A stretch of 64,000 bases of DNA, taken from the NCBI RefSeq assembly GCF_900116665.1, contig NZ_FPBK01000005.1, forward strand, positions 124,001 through 188,000, given 5' to 3'. The stretch is from Pustulibacterium marinum (GTDB lineage Bacteria; Bacteroidota; Bacteroidia; Flavobacteriales; Flavobacteriaceae). The stretch's first letter is position 1. Every line of letters begins with the position of its first letter. Positions 25,451-35,365 of the stretch are shown here, piece after piece. Both the position numbers and the translations under genes were made by a program. The notes below the pieces were generated by a model, which was given only the letters and a program-made list of their open reading frames with translations, was not told the origin of the DNA and made no database searches.

Positions 25451-27952
25451 TTAGAAATAGAATCCAAAAGCTCCTGTTACACTAAATTTTCGAGCTCCAG
25501 GATTTTCTAAATAGTTTCCTCGAAAGTTGAAATCTAACCTGAATACTTTAAAAATATTTCCAACCCCTACTGAATATTCCCAGTATGGTTTACTATCTGG
25601 AGCATTTAAAAAATCTGCAGCCGGTGCATTTAAAGCAATGTTCGCATCTGAAATTTCACCCCAAACACCTCTAACACCTACAATTTCTCTTAGGTTTAAT
25701 TTTCGCAACAACGGAATTCTAGAAAATATCTTCCCATTGAAATTATGCTCCAAATGTCCTGACAAATAAGTATCGGTCACAAATTCATAAAAATCTAAAT
25801 TTGGAAATGTATTGAATATTGAAAAATAGGTTTGATTTCCAGGAATTACACTAAGCAAACTCAATGGAACTTCTCCAAATGTTTTACCAGCTTCAACCGT
25901 GGTTGTCAATCTACCAATGCTACCTATATTTACAGGTTGCTGATAATAAAATTGAAGTTTTTGATAGTCAAAATCACTATCCAACATTCCTTTTATTCCA
26001 GAAGTATATTGAAGAAAATACCGCCCATAATCATCATCTACCTCCTTACGCTCTACACCATAACCAAGTGTTTTTCTACCTGGAGTAAATTCCACTGAAG
26101 TACTAACACCAAATTGCTTGGTTTCATCTTCAATTCCGGTAGGGCTATTTGGATCTAAATAACTTAAATTAAAGTCGTCTGGCAATGCAGAACTTATTGT
26201 TCTGTAAGAAACATTAATTTTGAATTTTACATTTTTATAAGGCTCTATCTCAATTCCAAAAGTGCTAAGATTGATGTTGGAAAGTGTATTATTCGCTCCC
26301 GCGGTAAAGACTGATGAAGATGCAAAGCTTCTACCCAAAACATCATTTGTTTCTGTAAGACTTACCCCCAGCTGCTCCACATCTCTCCTATTTCCGCCTG
26401 AAATGATTAATCGCATTTTTCGGTCTAAAAGATATTTACCCGAAATACCATATTTAAACTTATCATCTTTAAAACCATAAGCCGTATAGCCTTCTATTCT
26501 CCATTGATCATTTTGACCAAAATAAGTTCTACCACCAGCTCTTAAACGAACTCCTTCTACAGCATTGTAACCAAAACTGGAATAGATAGGTCCAAAATCA
26601 AAATTGTACTTATCAAACTCAATATAACCAGAACCCAAAATACTCACCAAATTATACATGGTTTTGAACTTTGGAACCGTTTTTAGGGTATCTAACATGC
26701 TATAGACTTGCTGTTCATCTTTATTCAACTGCTCTAATCGTCTATTTTCCCAAAATGAATCGTCTCTGTTATAAACAGCTTCATTATATGGATCTACCTG
26801 CGTATCATAAAAACTTTTTGGTTTTTCTTGGTCAAAAACATAATGATCATAAATAGTTGTCCTCTTACCGTAAATTCCCTTTGATTTTTCTTTCTTGTTG
26901 AGCGCAAAATCGCTCATCATATAATCTCGGGTTAATAAAATGGTAGAATCATCAACTACTTCAAACTCTTGTTCTATATAAATATCTTTTACCCAGTTGA
27001 TGTTTGCACTACGCGTCACCTGCATATTTATTTCCTTGATAGCAAACGTAGAATCCGTGACCCAAAAATCTCCTTTAAACGTTAATTCATTCTTTCGTCT
27101 TGGATAATAAACAATATTATAACACCATTTATTATCTATAAATGCACTATCTGTAAGTACATAATTATAGGTATTAATTCCAGTTTTAGATAGTGGACTC
27201 GTAAAGTTTTTATCAAAAAAAGTCAGGTAATTATCATAAATATCATACTCTGAGTACAGGTCTTGAATTGAAGCTGTGATACTTTGATTGGAACTGAAAC
27301 CAGAGTTTTGACTTCCTTTTAGAATTTCCTTTTCTTCATTTAGATTGTTATCGCCATAAACTTCATAAACAGTTTCATTGATAAAAACAGGAAGATAGGT
27401 TTTACCTGTAATATTTGAGGTATCGGCATATTCAAAAATAAACTCCATTCCTTTAAATAGTTTGCTATTTATCATAGCACTATCTATGGTATTTAGGTCG
27501 AATTCTATTTTCTCATATTTATCATACGCATATTGCTGATATTTATGTAACCCATTATTCTTTTCCTTCGCCCATATTTTCCTAAGAATATCTATGGCCG
27601 GATTATTTTTTTTTGATTGTTTACCAGCATAAATAACAACTTCTTTTAATTGTTCTCCCTCTGATAAGGTAACCGCAAGTTCATAGGTAACTTTCTTGGT
27701 AAGTTCTATTTCCTGGGTTGCAAAACCGAGTAATGAAACAATTAAATAAGTATATGTATCATCAGACTCTAAATAAAAGCTACCATCATCATTGGTAATA
27801 GCTCCCACAGAAGAGTCTTTAAACATAACATTGGCAAACGCTATAGGCTCGCCAGTTTCATCTATTACCTTACCACTAACTTTAGTCTGGGGGAAAAGTG
27901 TGTAACAAGTAAAGAAGAAAAAGCAGTAAACTAGTAAATTTCTATTCATCAA
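25451..27952 (-). CDS. DUF5686 / carboxypeptidase-like outer-membrane protein
   Basis: 833 aa. Signal peptide about 1-21 (MMNRNLLVYCFFFFTCYTLFPQ; a second Met is adjacent), CarboxypepD_reg-like domain about 24-105 (GKVIDETGEPIAFANVMFKD), then a long region with FKGMEFIFEYADTSN and barrel-like strands to the end (SVTGAFGFYF, C-terminal aromatic). This is the DUF5686 layout, a Bacteroidota outer-membrane family. Transport or structural role is unknown. It lies downstream of pdhB but is separated by a terminator. Confidence 0.85.
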   Translation of the reverse strand: MMNRNLLVYCFFFFTCYTLFPQTKVSGKVIDETGEPIAFANVMFKDSSVGAITNDDGSFYLESDDTYTYLIVSLLGFATQEIELTKKVTYELAVTLSEGEQLKEVVIYAGKQSKKNNPAIDILRKIWAKEKNNGLHKYQQYAYDKYEKIEFDLNTIDSAMINSKLFKGMEFIFEYADTSNITGKTYLPVFINETVYEVYGDNNLNEEKEILKGSQNSGFSSNQSITASIQDLYSEYDIYDNYLTFFDKNFTSPLSKTGINTYNYVLTDSAFIDNKWCYNIVYYPRRKNELTFKGDFWVTDSTFAIKEINMQVTRSANINWVKDIYIEQEFEVVDDSTILLTRDYMMSDFALNKKEKSKGIYGKRTTIYDHYVFDQEKPKSFYDTQVDPYNEAVYNRDDSFWENRRLEQLNKDEQQVYSMLDTLKTVPKFKTMYNLVSILGSGYIEFDKYNFDFGPIYSSFGYNAVEGVRLRAGGRTYFGQNDQWRIEGYTAYGFKDDKFKYGISGKYLLDRKMRLIISGGNRRDVEQLGVSLTETNDVLGRSFASSSVFTAGANNTLSNINLSTFGIEIEPYKNVKFKINVSYRTISSALPDDFNLSYLDPNSPTGIEDETKQFGVSTSVEFTPGRKTLGYGVERKEVDDDYGRYFLQYTSGIKGMLDSDFDYQKLQFYYQQPVNIGSIGRLTTTVEAGKTFGEVPLSLLSVIPGNQTYFSIFNTFPNLDFYEFVTDTYLSGHLEHNFNGKIFSRIPLLRKLNLREIVGVRGVWGEISDANIALNAPAADFLNAPDSKPYWEYSVGVGNIFKVFRLDFNFRGNYLENPGARKFSVTGAFGFYF

Positions 27953-27973
27953 CGCTTTTTAGCAGGTGTACAA

Positions 27974-28004
27974 AATAAAAAAACTTCACCTATTGGTGAA
28001 GTTT
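27974..28004 (-). terminator. Intrinsic terminator of pdhB
   Basis: Minus-strand AAACTTCACC-AATA-GGTGAAGTTTTTTT. Confidence 0.8.
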
Positions 28005-28029
28005 ATAACGTTTATTTATGATAAAAGTT

Positions 28030-29007
28030 TTATTTGTAAAGTACTTTTTTTACAGCTTTAACTACATCTCCACTATTTGGTAACCATTCTTTTAACAATT
28101 CTGGTGAATATGGAGCAGGAGTATCTGCCGTATTAATTTTTTGTACCGGAGCATCTAAATAATCAAAAGCCTCTGACTGTACTCTAAAAGTAATTTCTGT
28201 AGAAACATTACCAAAAGGCCAAGCTTCCTCTAAAATCACTAAACGATTTGTTTTCTTAACAGATTTGATAATTGCATCATAATCTAAAGGACGAACAGTG
28301 CGAATATCAATAATCTCACAGCTAATACCTTCTTTTGCTAACTCTTCTGCAGCAGTATAAGCTTCTTTGATAATTTTACCAAAAGATACGATAGTAACAT
28401 CAGTTCCTTCTCTTTTGATATCTGCAACTCCTAATGGAATTGTGTATTCTCCTTCTGGCACTTCTCCTTTATCACCATACATTTGCTCAGACTCCATGAA
28501 AATCACAGGATCATCATCTTGTATAGCTGCTTTCAACAATCCTTTTGCGTCATAAGGGTTCGAAGGAACAACCACTTTTAATCCAGGACAATTTGCATAC
28601 CAGCTTTCGAATGCCTGAGAGTGTGTTGCTGCTAACTGACCTGCAGAAGCCGTAGGTCCACGGAATACGATAGGACAGTTAAATTGTCCTCCGGACATTT
28701 GACGTATTTTGGCTGCGTTGTTAATAATCTGATCGATACCAACTAGTGCAAAGTTGAATGTCATAAACTCTACAATAGGACGGTTACCATTCATAGCAGA
28801 ACCTACAGCGATCCCAGCAAAACCAAGTTCTGCAATAGGAGTATCAATTACACGCTTAGGACCAAACTCGTCTAACATTCCTTTAGATGCCTTGTAAGCA
28901 CCATTGTATTCTGCAACTTCCTCACCCATAAGATAAATTGCTTCATCTTTGCGCATTTCCTCGCTCATGGCTTCGCAAACTGCTTCTCTAAATTGAATTG
29001 TTCTCAT
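28030..29007 (-). CDS. pdhB: Pyruvate dehydrogenase E1 component, beta subunit
   Basis: 325 aa, the usual length. Forms the alpha2beta2 thiamine-diphosphate dehydrogenase that feeds acetyl-CoA to the TCA cycle. Visible: LMGEEVAEYNGAYKASKG, GFAGIAVGSAMNG, FRGPTASAGQLAATHSQ and the C-terminal RTVRPLDYDAI. The alpha subunit is not adjacent, which is common in Flavobacteriaceae. A 2-oxoisovalerate E1 beta is the main alternative; the VAEYNGAYKASKG segment is PDH-like. Confidence 0.92.
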   Translation of the reverse strand: MRTIQFREAVCEAMSEEMRKDEAIYLMGEEVAEYNGAYKASKGMLDEFGPKRVIDTPIAELGFAGIAVGSAMNGNRPIVEFMTFNFALVGIDQIINNAAKIRQMSGGQFNCPIVFRGPTASAGQLAATHSQAFESWYANCPGLKVVVPSNPYDAKGLLKAAIQDDDPVIFMESEQMYGDKGEVPEGEYTIPLGVADIKREGTDVTIVSFGKIIKEAYTAAEELAKEGISCEIIDIRTVRPLDYDAIIKSVKKTNRLVILEEAWPFGNVSTEITFRVQSEAFDYLDAPVQKINTADTPAPYSPELLKEWLPNSGDVVKAVKKVLYK

Positions 29008-29071
29008 CGAAACTTTTTTGAATATATTGTACTTCGTATAAAATCTTAAGTCCGGTTAAAAATCGGCTAAG

Positions 29072-29079
29072 CAAAAATA
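29072..29079 (-). promoter_or_regulatory. -7 element of pdhB
   Basis: TATTTTTG on the minus strand with a TTG about 21 nt upstream, giving a leader of about 60 nt. Confidence 0.55.
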
Positions 29080-29182
29080 GTAATTCTTATATAACTATTT
29101 CAATAAGTTTTGAATTAAATCTTTACTATCAAAAAGCTAACAGGAATAATAGAATCCCAACAAAAATTTCGGTTAAAATAAC

Positions 29183-29190
29183 TACCTTTG
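29183..29190 (+). promoter_or_regulatory. Possible -7 element of etfB
   Basis: TACCTTTG on the plus strand, about 170 nt upstream of the etfB ATG. No TTTG at the right distance upstream, so support is modest. Confidence 0.4.
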
Positions 29191-29359
29191 AATCTACATA
29201 ATCTACAAAAACCATAGACTATGTATTTAATTAAATTTTAAAGATGAAATTCATCAGCATTTTTTTAACATAAAAAATATTATGCACGCATAGTATATTT
29301 TATAAATTATCATTACATTAGCATTCAAATTACAGATTTCATAAAAATTCTATTTTAAA

Positions 29360-30106
29360 ATGAAGATATTAGTTTGTATTAGTCACGTACCCGATACTAC
29401 GTCTAAAATAAATTTCACCGATGGTGACACCAAATTTGATACAAACGGTGTACAGTTTGTTATCAATCCAAATGATGAATTTGGCCTTACTCGAGCCATG
29501 TGGTTCAAAGAAAAACAAGGAGCTTCCGTAACCATAGTAAATGTTGGCGGACCAGAAACTGAACCTACTCTAAGAAAAGCACTTGCTATTGGAGCTGACG
29601 AAGCAATAAGAATTAACGCTACTCCAACAGATGGTTTTTTCGTAGCAAAGGAACTTGCAAAAGTAGTTTCAGAAGGTAATTATGATTTAGTGATCGCCGG
29701 AAGAGAATCTATAGATTATAATGGTGGTATGGTTCCTGGAATGCTGGCTACTTTTACAGATGCCAACTTTGTGAATATGTGTATTGGACTAGAAATAGAA
29801 GGTACATCTGCAACTGCAATTAGAGAAATAGATGGCGGTAAAGAAACTATTTCTACAAACCTTCCATTAGTAGTTGGTTGCCAAAAAGGTATTGTAGAAG
29901 AAAAAGATCTTCGAATTCCAAACATGCGTGGAATTATGATGGCTAGAAAAAAACAGCTTACCGTTCTTGAGCCTTCTACATCAGAAAGCCATACCAAAAT
30001 TGCTTCTTTTGAAAAACCAGCTGCAAAAGGTGCTGTAAAATTAGTAGATAAAGATAATTTAGACGAATTGATAAGTCTACTACACAACGAAGCAAAAGTT
30101 ATTTAA
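29360..30106 (+). CDS. etfB: Electron transfer flavoprotein, beta subunit
   Basis: 248 aa. Partner of EtfA; carries electrons from acyl-CoA and related dehydrogenases to the quinone pool. N-terminus MKILVCISHVPDTTSKI and the central AGRESIDYNGGMVPGMLA are characteristic, as is MRGIMMARKKQL near the end of the recognition segment. 17 bp before etfA, one operon. Confidence 0.96.
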   Translation: MKILVCISHVPDTTSKINFTDGDTKFDTNGVQFVINPNDEFGLTRAMWFKEKQGASVTIVNVGGPETEPTLRKALAIGADEAIRINATPTDGFFVAKELAKVVSEGNYDLVIAGRESIDYNGGMVPGMLATFTDANFVNMCIGLEIEGTSATAIREIDGGKETISTNLPLVVGCQKGIVEEKDLRIPNMRGIMMARKKQLTVLEPSTSESHTKIASFEKPAAKGAVKLVDKDNLDELISLLHNEAKVI

Positions 30107-30123
30107 TTTAAAACGAAAAGAAC

Positions 30124-31086
30124 ATGTCTATTTTAATATATACAGAATCAGAAGGTGGTAAATTAAAGAAAACTGCTTTCGAATTGGCTTCTTACGCTAG
30201 TGCTATTGCTACTCAACAAGGTAGTTCTGTAACAGCTGTAGCCATCAATGCAAATGATGCAGAAGAACTTGGCAACTATGGAGTTCATAAAGTTTTGACA
30301 GTATCTGATGATTCCTTAAATAATTTCAGTGCTAAAAAATATGCTTCCATTATTCAACAGACAGCTGAAAAAGAAAGTGCTTCCTTAGTTATTGTTGGAT
30401 CTGGTTCTAATGATAAATTTTTAGCGCCAATTCTTTCAGCAAAATTAAATGCTGCACTAGTTCCAAACGTTGTGGAACTACCTGAAAGCATTTCGCCTTT
30501 AAAAGTAAAACGTACAGCATTTACAAATAAAGCTTTTGCTATGACGGAAGTGGATACCGAAAAAGCAATTATTGCCCTTTCAAAAAATTCATTCGGTCTT
30601 AAAGAAAATTCAACAGCTGTAACTTCAGAAAGTTTTAGTCCTTCTATTCCAGAAGATGCTAGCTCGGTTACAAGTACCGACAAAGTTTCTGGGAAAGTAG
30701 CTATTGCCGATGCTGAAATTGTAGTTTCTGGTGGTCGCGGACTTAAAGGTCCTGAAAACTGGAATTTGATTGAAAATTTAGCAGAAGTATTAGGAGCTGC
30801 TACAGCGTGTTCAAAACCCGTTTCTGATATGGGATGGAGACCACATAGTGAACACGTTGGTCAAACAGGAAAACCGGTTGCTTCCAATTTATATATTGCC
30901 GTTGGTATCTCTGGAGCAATTCAGCATCTTGCCGGTGTAAATTCATCAAAAGTAAAAGTGGTAATTAATAATGATGCAGATGCACCGTTCTTCAAAGCTG
31001 CAGACTACGGAATTGTAGGAGACGCATTTGAAGTAGTGCCTAAACTCACAGAAAAATTAAAAGAATTTAAGGCTAATAACGCATAA
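30124..31086 (+). CDS. etfA: Electron transfer flavoprotein, alpha subunit
   Basis: 320 aa. The C-terminal FAD domain holds VVSGGRGLKGPENW, DMGWRPHSEHVGQTGK and YIAVGISGAIQHLAG, which bind the catalytic flavin. The N-terminal half is the EtfAB fold. Operon with etfB; a terminator follows 20 bp after the stop. Confidence 0.96.
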   Translation: MSILIYTESEGGKLKKTAFELASYASAIATQQGSSVTAVAINANDAEELGNYGVHKVLTVSDDSLNNFSAKKYASIIQQTAEKESASLVIVGSGSNDKFLAPILSAKLNAALVPNVVELPESISPLKVKRTAFTNKAFAMTEVDTEKAIIALSKNSFGLKENSTAVTSESFSPSIPEDASSVTSTDKVSGKVAIADAEIVVSGGRGLKGPENWNLIENLAEVLGAATACSKPVSDMGWRPHSEHVGQTGKPVASNLYIAVGISGAIQHLAGVNSSKVKVVINNDADAPFFKAADYGIVGDAFEVVPKLTEKLKEFKANNA

Positions 31087-31105
31087 TTTTTTATAAATTG
31101 TGCCC

Positions 31106-31152
31106 CTAAAAGGCTGTCTAAATTTCGTAAGACCTAATTTAGACGGCTTTTT
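31106..31152 (+). terminator. Intrinsic terminator of etfBA
   Basis: AAAAGGCTGTCTAAATT pairs with AATTTAGACGGCTTTTT. It ends 15 bp before the next start, so the nuclease-family gene probably depends on its own promoter or on read-through. Confidence 0.8.
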
Positions 31153-31166
31153 ATGTTATTATATCT

Positions 31167-31793
31167 ATGAGTCTGGTAAAATTAAACATAAAGGGTATTT
31201 CTTACAGCCAAACCCAAAATGGCGCTTACGCACTGATTTTAAACGAAGTTGATGGGGATCGAAAATTGCCCATTGTAATTGGTGCATTTGAAGCTCAATC
31301 CATTGCTATAGCTTTGGAAAAAGAAATAAAACCACCCAGACCACTTACACATGACCTCTTCAAAAATTTCGCAGACCGATTTGAAATTGTTGTAAAACAA
31401 GTAATTATTCATAAACTAGTTGATGGTGTTTTCTATTCTTCTATTATTTGTGAACGAGATAGAATCGAGGAAATTATTGACGCAAGAACCAGTGACGCTA
31501 TTGCCTTAGCATTACGTTTCAATGCTCCTATTTTCACCTACAAAAACATTCTTGATAAAGCCGGCATCTATTTAAAATTCAATGCTGACGATAAAGAAAA
31601 TGAAGATGAACCAGATGAAGTTCTAGTAAATGAAATCATTACCAATGAACCTGAAACAAACAGTTCATCTGACTCCTATAAAGATTACACTCTAAAAGAA
31701 CTCAACTCCATGCTTGATGGCGCTGTTTTGAATGAAGATTATGAAAAAGCAGCAAGAATTCGTGATGAGATTTCTCGAAGAGAGAATAAATAA
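31167..31793 (+). CDS. Bifunctional-nuclease (DUF151) family protein with UVR domain
   Basis: 208 aa. Residues 1-140 are the BFN domain (NEVDGDRKLPIVIGAFEAQSIAIALE and ARTSDAIALALRF). Residues about 165-206 are a UVR helix pair (LKELNSMLDGAVLNEDYEKA), separated by an acidic linker. Plant BFN proteins degrade RNA and DNA; bacterial members are annotated by homology only. It lies 22 bp before a nucleoside transporter gene, which would fit a nucleotide-recycling role, but that is inference. Confidence 0.85.
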   Translation: MSLVKLNIKGISYSQTQNGAYALILNEVDGDRKLPIVIGAFEAQSIAIALEKEIKPPRPLTHDLFKNFADRFEIVVKQVIIHKLVDGVFYSSIICERDRIEEIIDARTSDAIALALRFNAPIFTYKNILDKAGIYLKFNADDKENEDEPDEVLVNEIITNEPETNSSSDSYKDYTLKELNSMLDGAVLNEDYEKAARIRDEISRRENK

Positions 31794-31814
31794 CCTAAAC
31801 AATACTGCATACAT

Positions 31815-33464
31815 ATGAATAAGTTTTTCTGTTTCATTGTTACCCTTTTTGTAACTACAATTACGTTAACAGCTCAAGAAAAATTAGAACGAAAATGGTC
31901 CAATGCAGAAGAAAACCTTTTAGAGTTCAACCAAGGTTCTTTTCAACAAAAATCAAAAGATATTGAATCTTCTGGTGATTACATTTATCAAAATAATCTT
32001 TTGATCATGTACTATCAGCAGCCAAAAGATACTGTAATTACCTATAGAATTTCTGAACTTACGGACTCTACACTGGTTTTTAAAAACAACTTAGAATCAC
32101 TTTCCTACAATTACAAACAGCCTACTGTAGCTAAAGTAGAAAATACCCCTACATTAGAGAGTAAAGGATTCACTTTCTACAATCTTTGGAGAGGAATTAT
32201 TGGTATTGCGATCATCATCTTCATCGCTTTTTTATTGAGTTCTGACAAGAAAAATATTTCTTGGAGATTGGTTGGTTTTGGAATTTCAGCACAAATATGC
32301 ATCGCTTTTGGCATCACGTACGTACCTGCAATTCAGTGGTTTTTTGAAGTTGTGAGCTCAGGTTTTGTAAGTGTTTTAGACTACACACGTGCCGGTAGTA
32401 TTTTTCTTTTAGGAAATACTTTAATGGACACGCAATCTTTTGGTTTTGTATTTATTTTTCAAATTCTTCCAACCGTAATATTCTTTTCAGCCTTAACATC
32501 AGTTCTTTTTTACTTAGGTGTTTTACAAATTGTAGTGAAAGGCTTAGCTTGGGTAATGACCAAAACTTTGAAAATATCTGGAGCGGAAAGTTTAGCTGTT
32601 GCCGGAAATATTTTTCTTGGACAAACCGAAGCTCCGTTAATGATCAAAGCCTACTTGGAGAAGATGAATAAATCTGAAATTTTCCTTGTAATGACAGGCG
32701 GAATGGCCACATTAGCAGGAGGTGTTTTAGCCGCTTATATTGATATGCTAGGAAGTGGAGATGAAGTGATGCGTTTACTTTTTGCCAAACAACTTTTAAT
32801 GGCTTCTATTATGGCTGCTCCGGGAGCTATTGTCATTGCTAAAATACTAGTTCCACAAACTGAAAAAATTGATACCAGTGTAAAAGTATCTTCAGAAAAA
32901 ATAGGATCAAACTTCTTGGATTCCATTGCTATAGGAACCACCGAAGGGTTAAAACTTGCAGCCAATGTTGGTGCTATGCTCCTTGTTTTTGTTGCTTTTA
33001 TTGCAATGATAAATGGTATTCTTGGTGGAATTGGAGACCTTACACACCTCAACGGAATGATTGCTTCTTCAACAGATGGAAGATATGACGCTCTTTCACT
33101 TGAATACATTTTAGGAACTATATTTTCACCTCTAGCCTATGCTATTGGTACTGCTTGGGAAGATGCGCAGCTGGTTGGTCGTTTACTTGGTGAAAAGCTA
33201 ATTGCTTCTGAATTTATTGCTTATAGCAGCTTAACAGATTTAAAAAATGCAGGAGCTTTTTCTGAAATGAAATCTATAGTGATTTCTACTTTCATGCTTT
33301 CAGGATTTGCAAATATCGCCTCTATTGGAATTCAGATTGGAGGAATTGGATCTTTGGCTCCTGGGAAAAGGGCATTGCTTTCTAAATATGGTATGAAAGC
33401 TGTAATTGGTGGTATGCTTGCCTCTTTACTTTCAGCTACTTTAGCAGGAATATTAATTGGATAA
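31815..33464 (+). CDS. Concentrative nucleoside transporter with extra N-terminal exported domain
   Basis: 549 aa, against about 400 for NupC. Residues 1-20 are a signal-like helix (MNKFFCFIVTLFVTTITLTA). Residues 21-118 are a beta-rich lipocalin-like segment (ELTDSTLVFKNN). From about 124 on it is a CNT transporter: QTEAPL (270-275), GGMATLAGGVLAAYI and the C-terminal SLAPGKRALLSKYGM. The first transporter helix starts after the extra domain, so that domain is expected in the periplasm, where it could deliver or sense substrate. Sodium- or proton-coupled nucleoside import is the family function. Its end overlaps the convergent YceI-like gene by 12 bp. Confidence 0.9.
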   Translation: MNKFFCFIVTLFVTTITLTAQEKLERKWSNAEENLLEFNQGSFQQKSKDIESSGDYIYQNNLLIMYYQQPKDTVITYRISELTDSTLVFKNNLESLSYNYKQPTVAKVENTPTLESKGFTFYNLWRGIIGIAIIIFIAFLLSSDKKNISWRLVGFGISAQICIAFGITYVPAIQWFFEVVSSGFVSVLDYTRAGSIFLLGNTLMDTQSFGFVFIFQILPTVIFFSALTSVLFYLGVLQIVVKGLAWVMTKTLKISGAESLAVAGNIFLGQTEAPLMIKAYLEKMNKSEIFLVMTGGMATLAGGVLAAYIDMLGSGDEVMRLLFAKQLLMASIMAAPGAIVIAKILVPQTEKIDTSVKVSSEKIGSNFLDSIAIGTTEGLKLAANVGAMLLVFVAFIAMINGILGGIGDLTHLNGMIASSTDGRYDALSLEYILGTIFSPLAYAIGTAWEDAQLVGRLLGEKLIASEFIAYSSLTDLKNAGAFSEMKSIVISTFMLSGFANIASIGIQIGGIGSLAPGKRALLSKYGMKAVIGGMLASLLSATLAGILIG

Positions 33465-33992
33465 CAATTGCTTTTCAGGAATTGTAAATGAAATAGCAAC
33501 TTGGTTATCTACCTTTACCATTCCAAGCATTTTTGAAGGCGCTTTAATACCGAAATCATCAAGTTTTATGATTTTATCGCCCTTTATATAAAGCTGATTA
33601 TTTACAACTTCTTCCAGCAATGGAATGGTGTAAATCTGTGTTTTATTTTTTAAAGTAAGACTGAATTTGATAGACTGATGAGCTACCTGCGAACTTTTTG
33701 ATAGTTCAAGTATTTGTAGTTTTGCATACGGAAATTCATCCGCTTCAAACAATTCTTGTAAATCCTTTTCCATAAGTTTTTTGGGACAGTCAAACTTTTT
33801 CATAGGAAACAAAATCATTGATTTCTTTTGTGCTGCTAGAAAAGTATCTTTATAAACAAAATCATTCCCGGAACATTCACACTCAAAAGAATTTACATTT
33901 GTTTTAACCGTTACACTTACGTTTGCCTGAGCCCATGTTTGAAACTGCATCAAGCAACAAATGATCAATATATAGAATGATATTTTTCTCAT
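33453..33992 (-). CDS. YceI-like exported protein
   Basis: 179 aa. Signal peptide 1-22 (MRKISFYILIICCLMQFQTWAQ). The end PSKMLGMVKVDNQVAISFTI matches the C-terminal strand pattern of the YceI lipocalin-like fold, while the middle is diverged and has a CECSG cysteine pair and FDCPKK. YceI proteins bind long-chain isoprenoids or lipids. Last gene of a minus-strand unit with a porin and a typical YceI protein, 81 bp downstream of the porin. Confidence 0.7.
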   Translation of the reverse strand: MRKISFYILIICCLMQFQTWAQANVSVTVKTNVNSFECECSGNDFVYKDTFLAAQKKSMILFPMKKFDCPKKLMEKDLQELFEADEFPYAKLQILELSKSSQVAHQSIKFSLTLKNKTQIYTIPLLEEVVNNQLYIKGDKIIKLDDFGIKAPSKMLGMVKVDNQVAISFTIPEKQLLSN

Positions 33993-34073
33993 GACATTCA
34001 GGATTTAAAAAAGAAAACAGCACATAAAGTAGTAAATTCTATGCACTGTTTTCAATATTTATAGTTAGTTAGT

Positions 34074-35342
34074 TTAGAAAGAAATGGTAGCTTCTAGCAT
34101 TACACCGTTGAATTTACCACCGTTAAAAATAACTCCGGTTGGGTAATCTTTGTACTCTTGATTCACATATTCTAGTTTTGCTAAAACATTTTTTGTCATG
34201 AACCATCCAACAGAAGCTTGTAATCTATTTACATTAACTTCATCATCGTAACCTGCCAATTCTGCATTCACTGTTGTATATCTACCACCGATGTAAAAGT
34301 TTTCGTTTCCACCAAATCTGTACAACAATTCTCCAGATAATTGAGTAGCTGCTCTTTCTTCTGTCTCAGTGGCGCTTTTACCTTTTGAGAATTCAGCAGT
34401 TCCAAAGAACTCAAGTCCTTTATACTTCACAAACGGATTGATCATGATTGCCTGAACTTCACTTGTAAAACCTGGATTAAATCTACCTGTTGTATGGTTA
34501 CTTTCACCTGTATCTGCATCTTCAGGTAATAATACATAATAGTATCTAGATCCACCGCGATCACCAGCATAAAGGGTATTACGAGCAGTACGGTTTGTAG
34601 AGTAATAAGATCCAGTAATACGAGTTCTAAGATCTGTATTTACTTGTTTGTCGTATCCTAATTTGAAATAAATTGAAGGATCTGTGCTATGTCTAGTTAC
34701 CGTAGGGTCTAACTGACCATTGGTAATACCTACCATTCCAAGGAATCCGTTATTTTGGTAATAAATTTCACCACCTACTTCTGTTGCAAAAGCATCCATT
34801 ACTAAGTTTCCTACAAATGGATTTAAAATTGCTCTACCGTTATCTGTTCTTCTAAAGTGAGCATCACCATAGTTTATTTCCATGTGACCTATTTTCACAG
34901 TCACTTTTTCCATAATTTTATCAATAGCGTCACTATGTAAAAATGGTAATTTATCAAATTGAATATACCCACCTTTCACCCATGTTTCTCTATGGTGACG
35001 AGAAGATAAATAGGTTATTAAATTCATACGAACACCATCTGCCAACTGTACATCTATATTCAAATTTGCAGTTGCCAAATTAAAACCACTACTCAAATCT
35101 AAAAGTGCTATTCCAGAAGCAGTTTCTTGCTCTAGAGCTTGGTATTGCAAACTAAAATCGCCACCTACTCTTACTTTTACTTTATCAAAAGCTGACGTAT
35201 CAGATTTTACTGTTTCAAATGTGTTTAGGCTTACTTTTCCTGGCTCGTTAAAATATCCTATTTCGGTTTCTTGAGCGTAAGTTGTCCCGGCTAATAGTGC
35301 TACTCCCAGTAGTCCTATTAATTTTTGCACACCATGTGTCAT
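34074..35342 (-). CDS. Outer-membrane porin-like protein
   Basis: 422 aa. Signal peptide about 1-23 ending in TTYAQ. The rest is a beta-barrel with many aromatic-ended strands and a terminal Phe (MLEATISF). GHMEINYGDAHFRRTD and VGWFMTKNVLAKLEYVNQEY are typical of phosphate-selective porin O/P-like flavobacterial porins. It sits between two YceI-type genes, 23 bp from the upstream one, so they share an operon. Substrate unknown. Confidence 0.8.
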   Translation of the reverse strand: MTHGVQKLIGLLGVALLAGTTYAQETEIGYFNEPGKVSLNTFETVKSDTSAFDKVKVRVGGDFSLQYQALEQETASGIALLDLSSGFNLATANLNIDVQLADGVRMNLITYLSSRHHRETWVKGGYIQFDKLPFLHSDAIDKIMEKVTVKIGHMEINYGDAHFRRTDNGRAILNPFVGNLVMDAFATEVGGEIYYQNNGFLGMVGITNGQLDPTVTRHSTDPSIYFKLGYDKQVNTDLRTRITGSYYSTNRTARNTLYAGDRGGSRYYYVLLPEDADTGESNHTTGRFNPGFTSEVQAIMINPFVKYKGLEFFGTAEFSKGKSATETEERAATQLSGELLYRFGGNENFYIGGRYTTVNAELAGYDDEVNVNRLQASVGWFMTKNVLAKLEYVNQEYKDYPTGVIFNGGKFNGVMLEATISF

Positions 35343-35365
35343 CGTTATATGTATTGAGAATTAAT

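Larger units (their letters stand above)
29008..29359. other. Divergent promoter region pdhB / etfB
   Basis: 352 bp of AT-rich spacer. It contains the two -7 elements listed separately and no ORF, tRNA or recognisable structured RNA. Confidence 0.5.
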
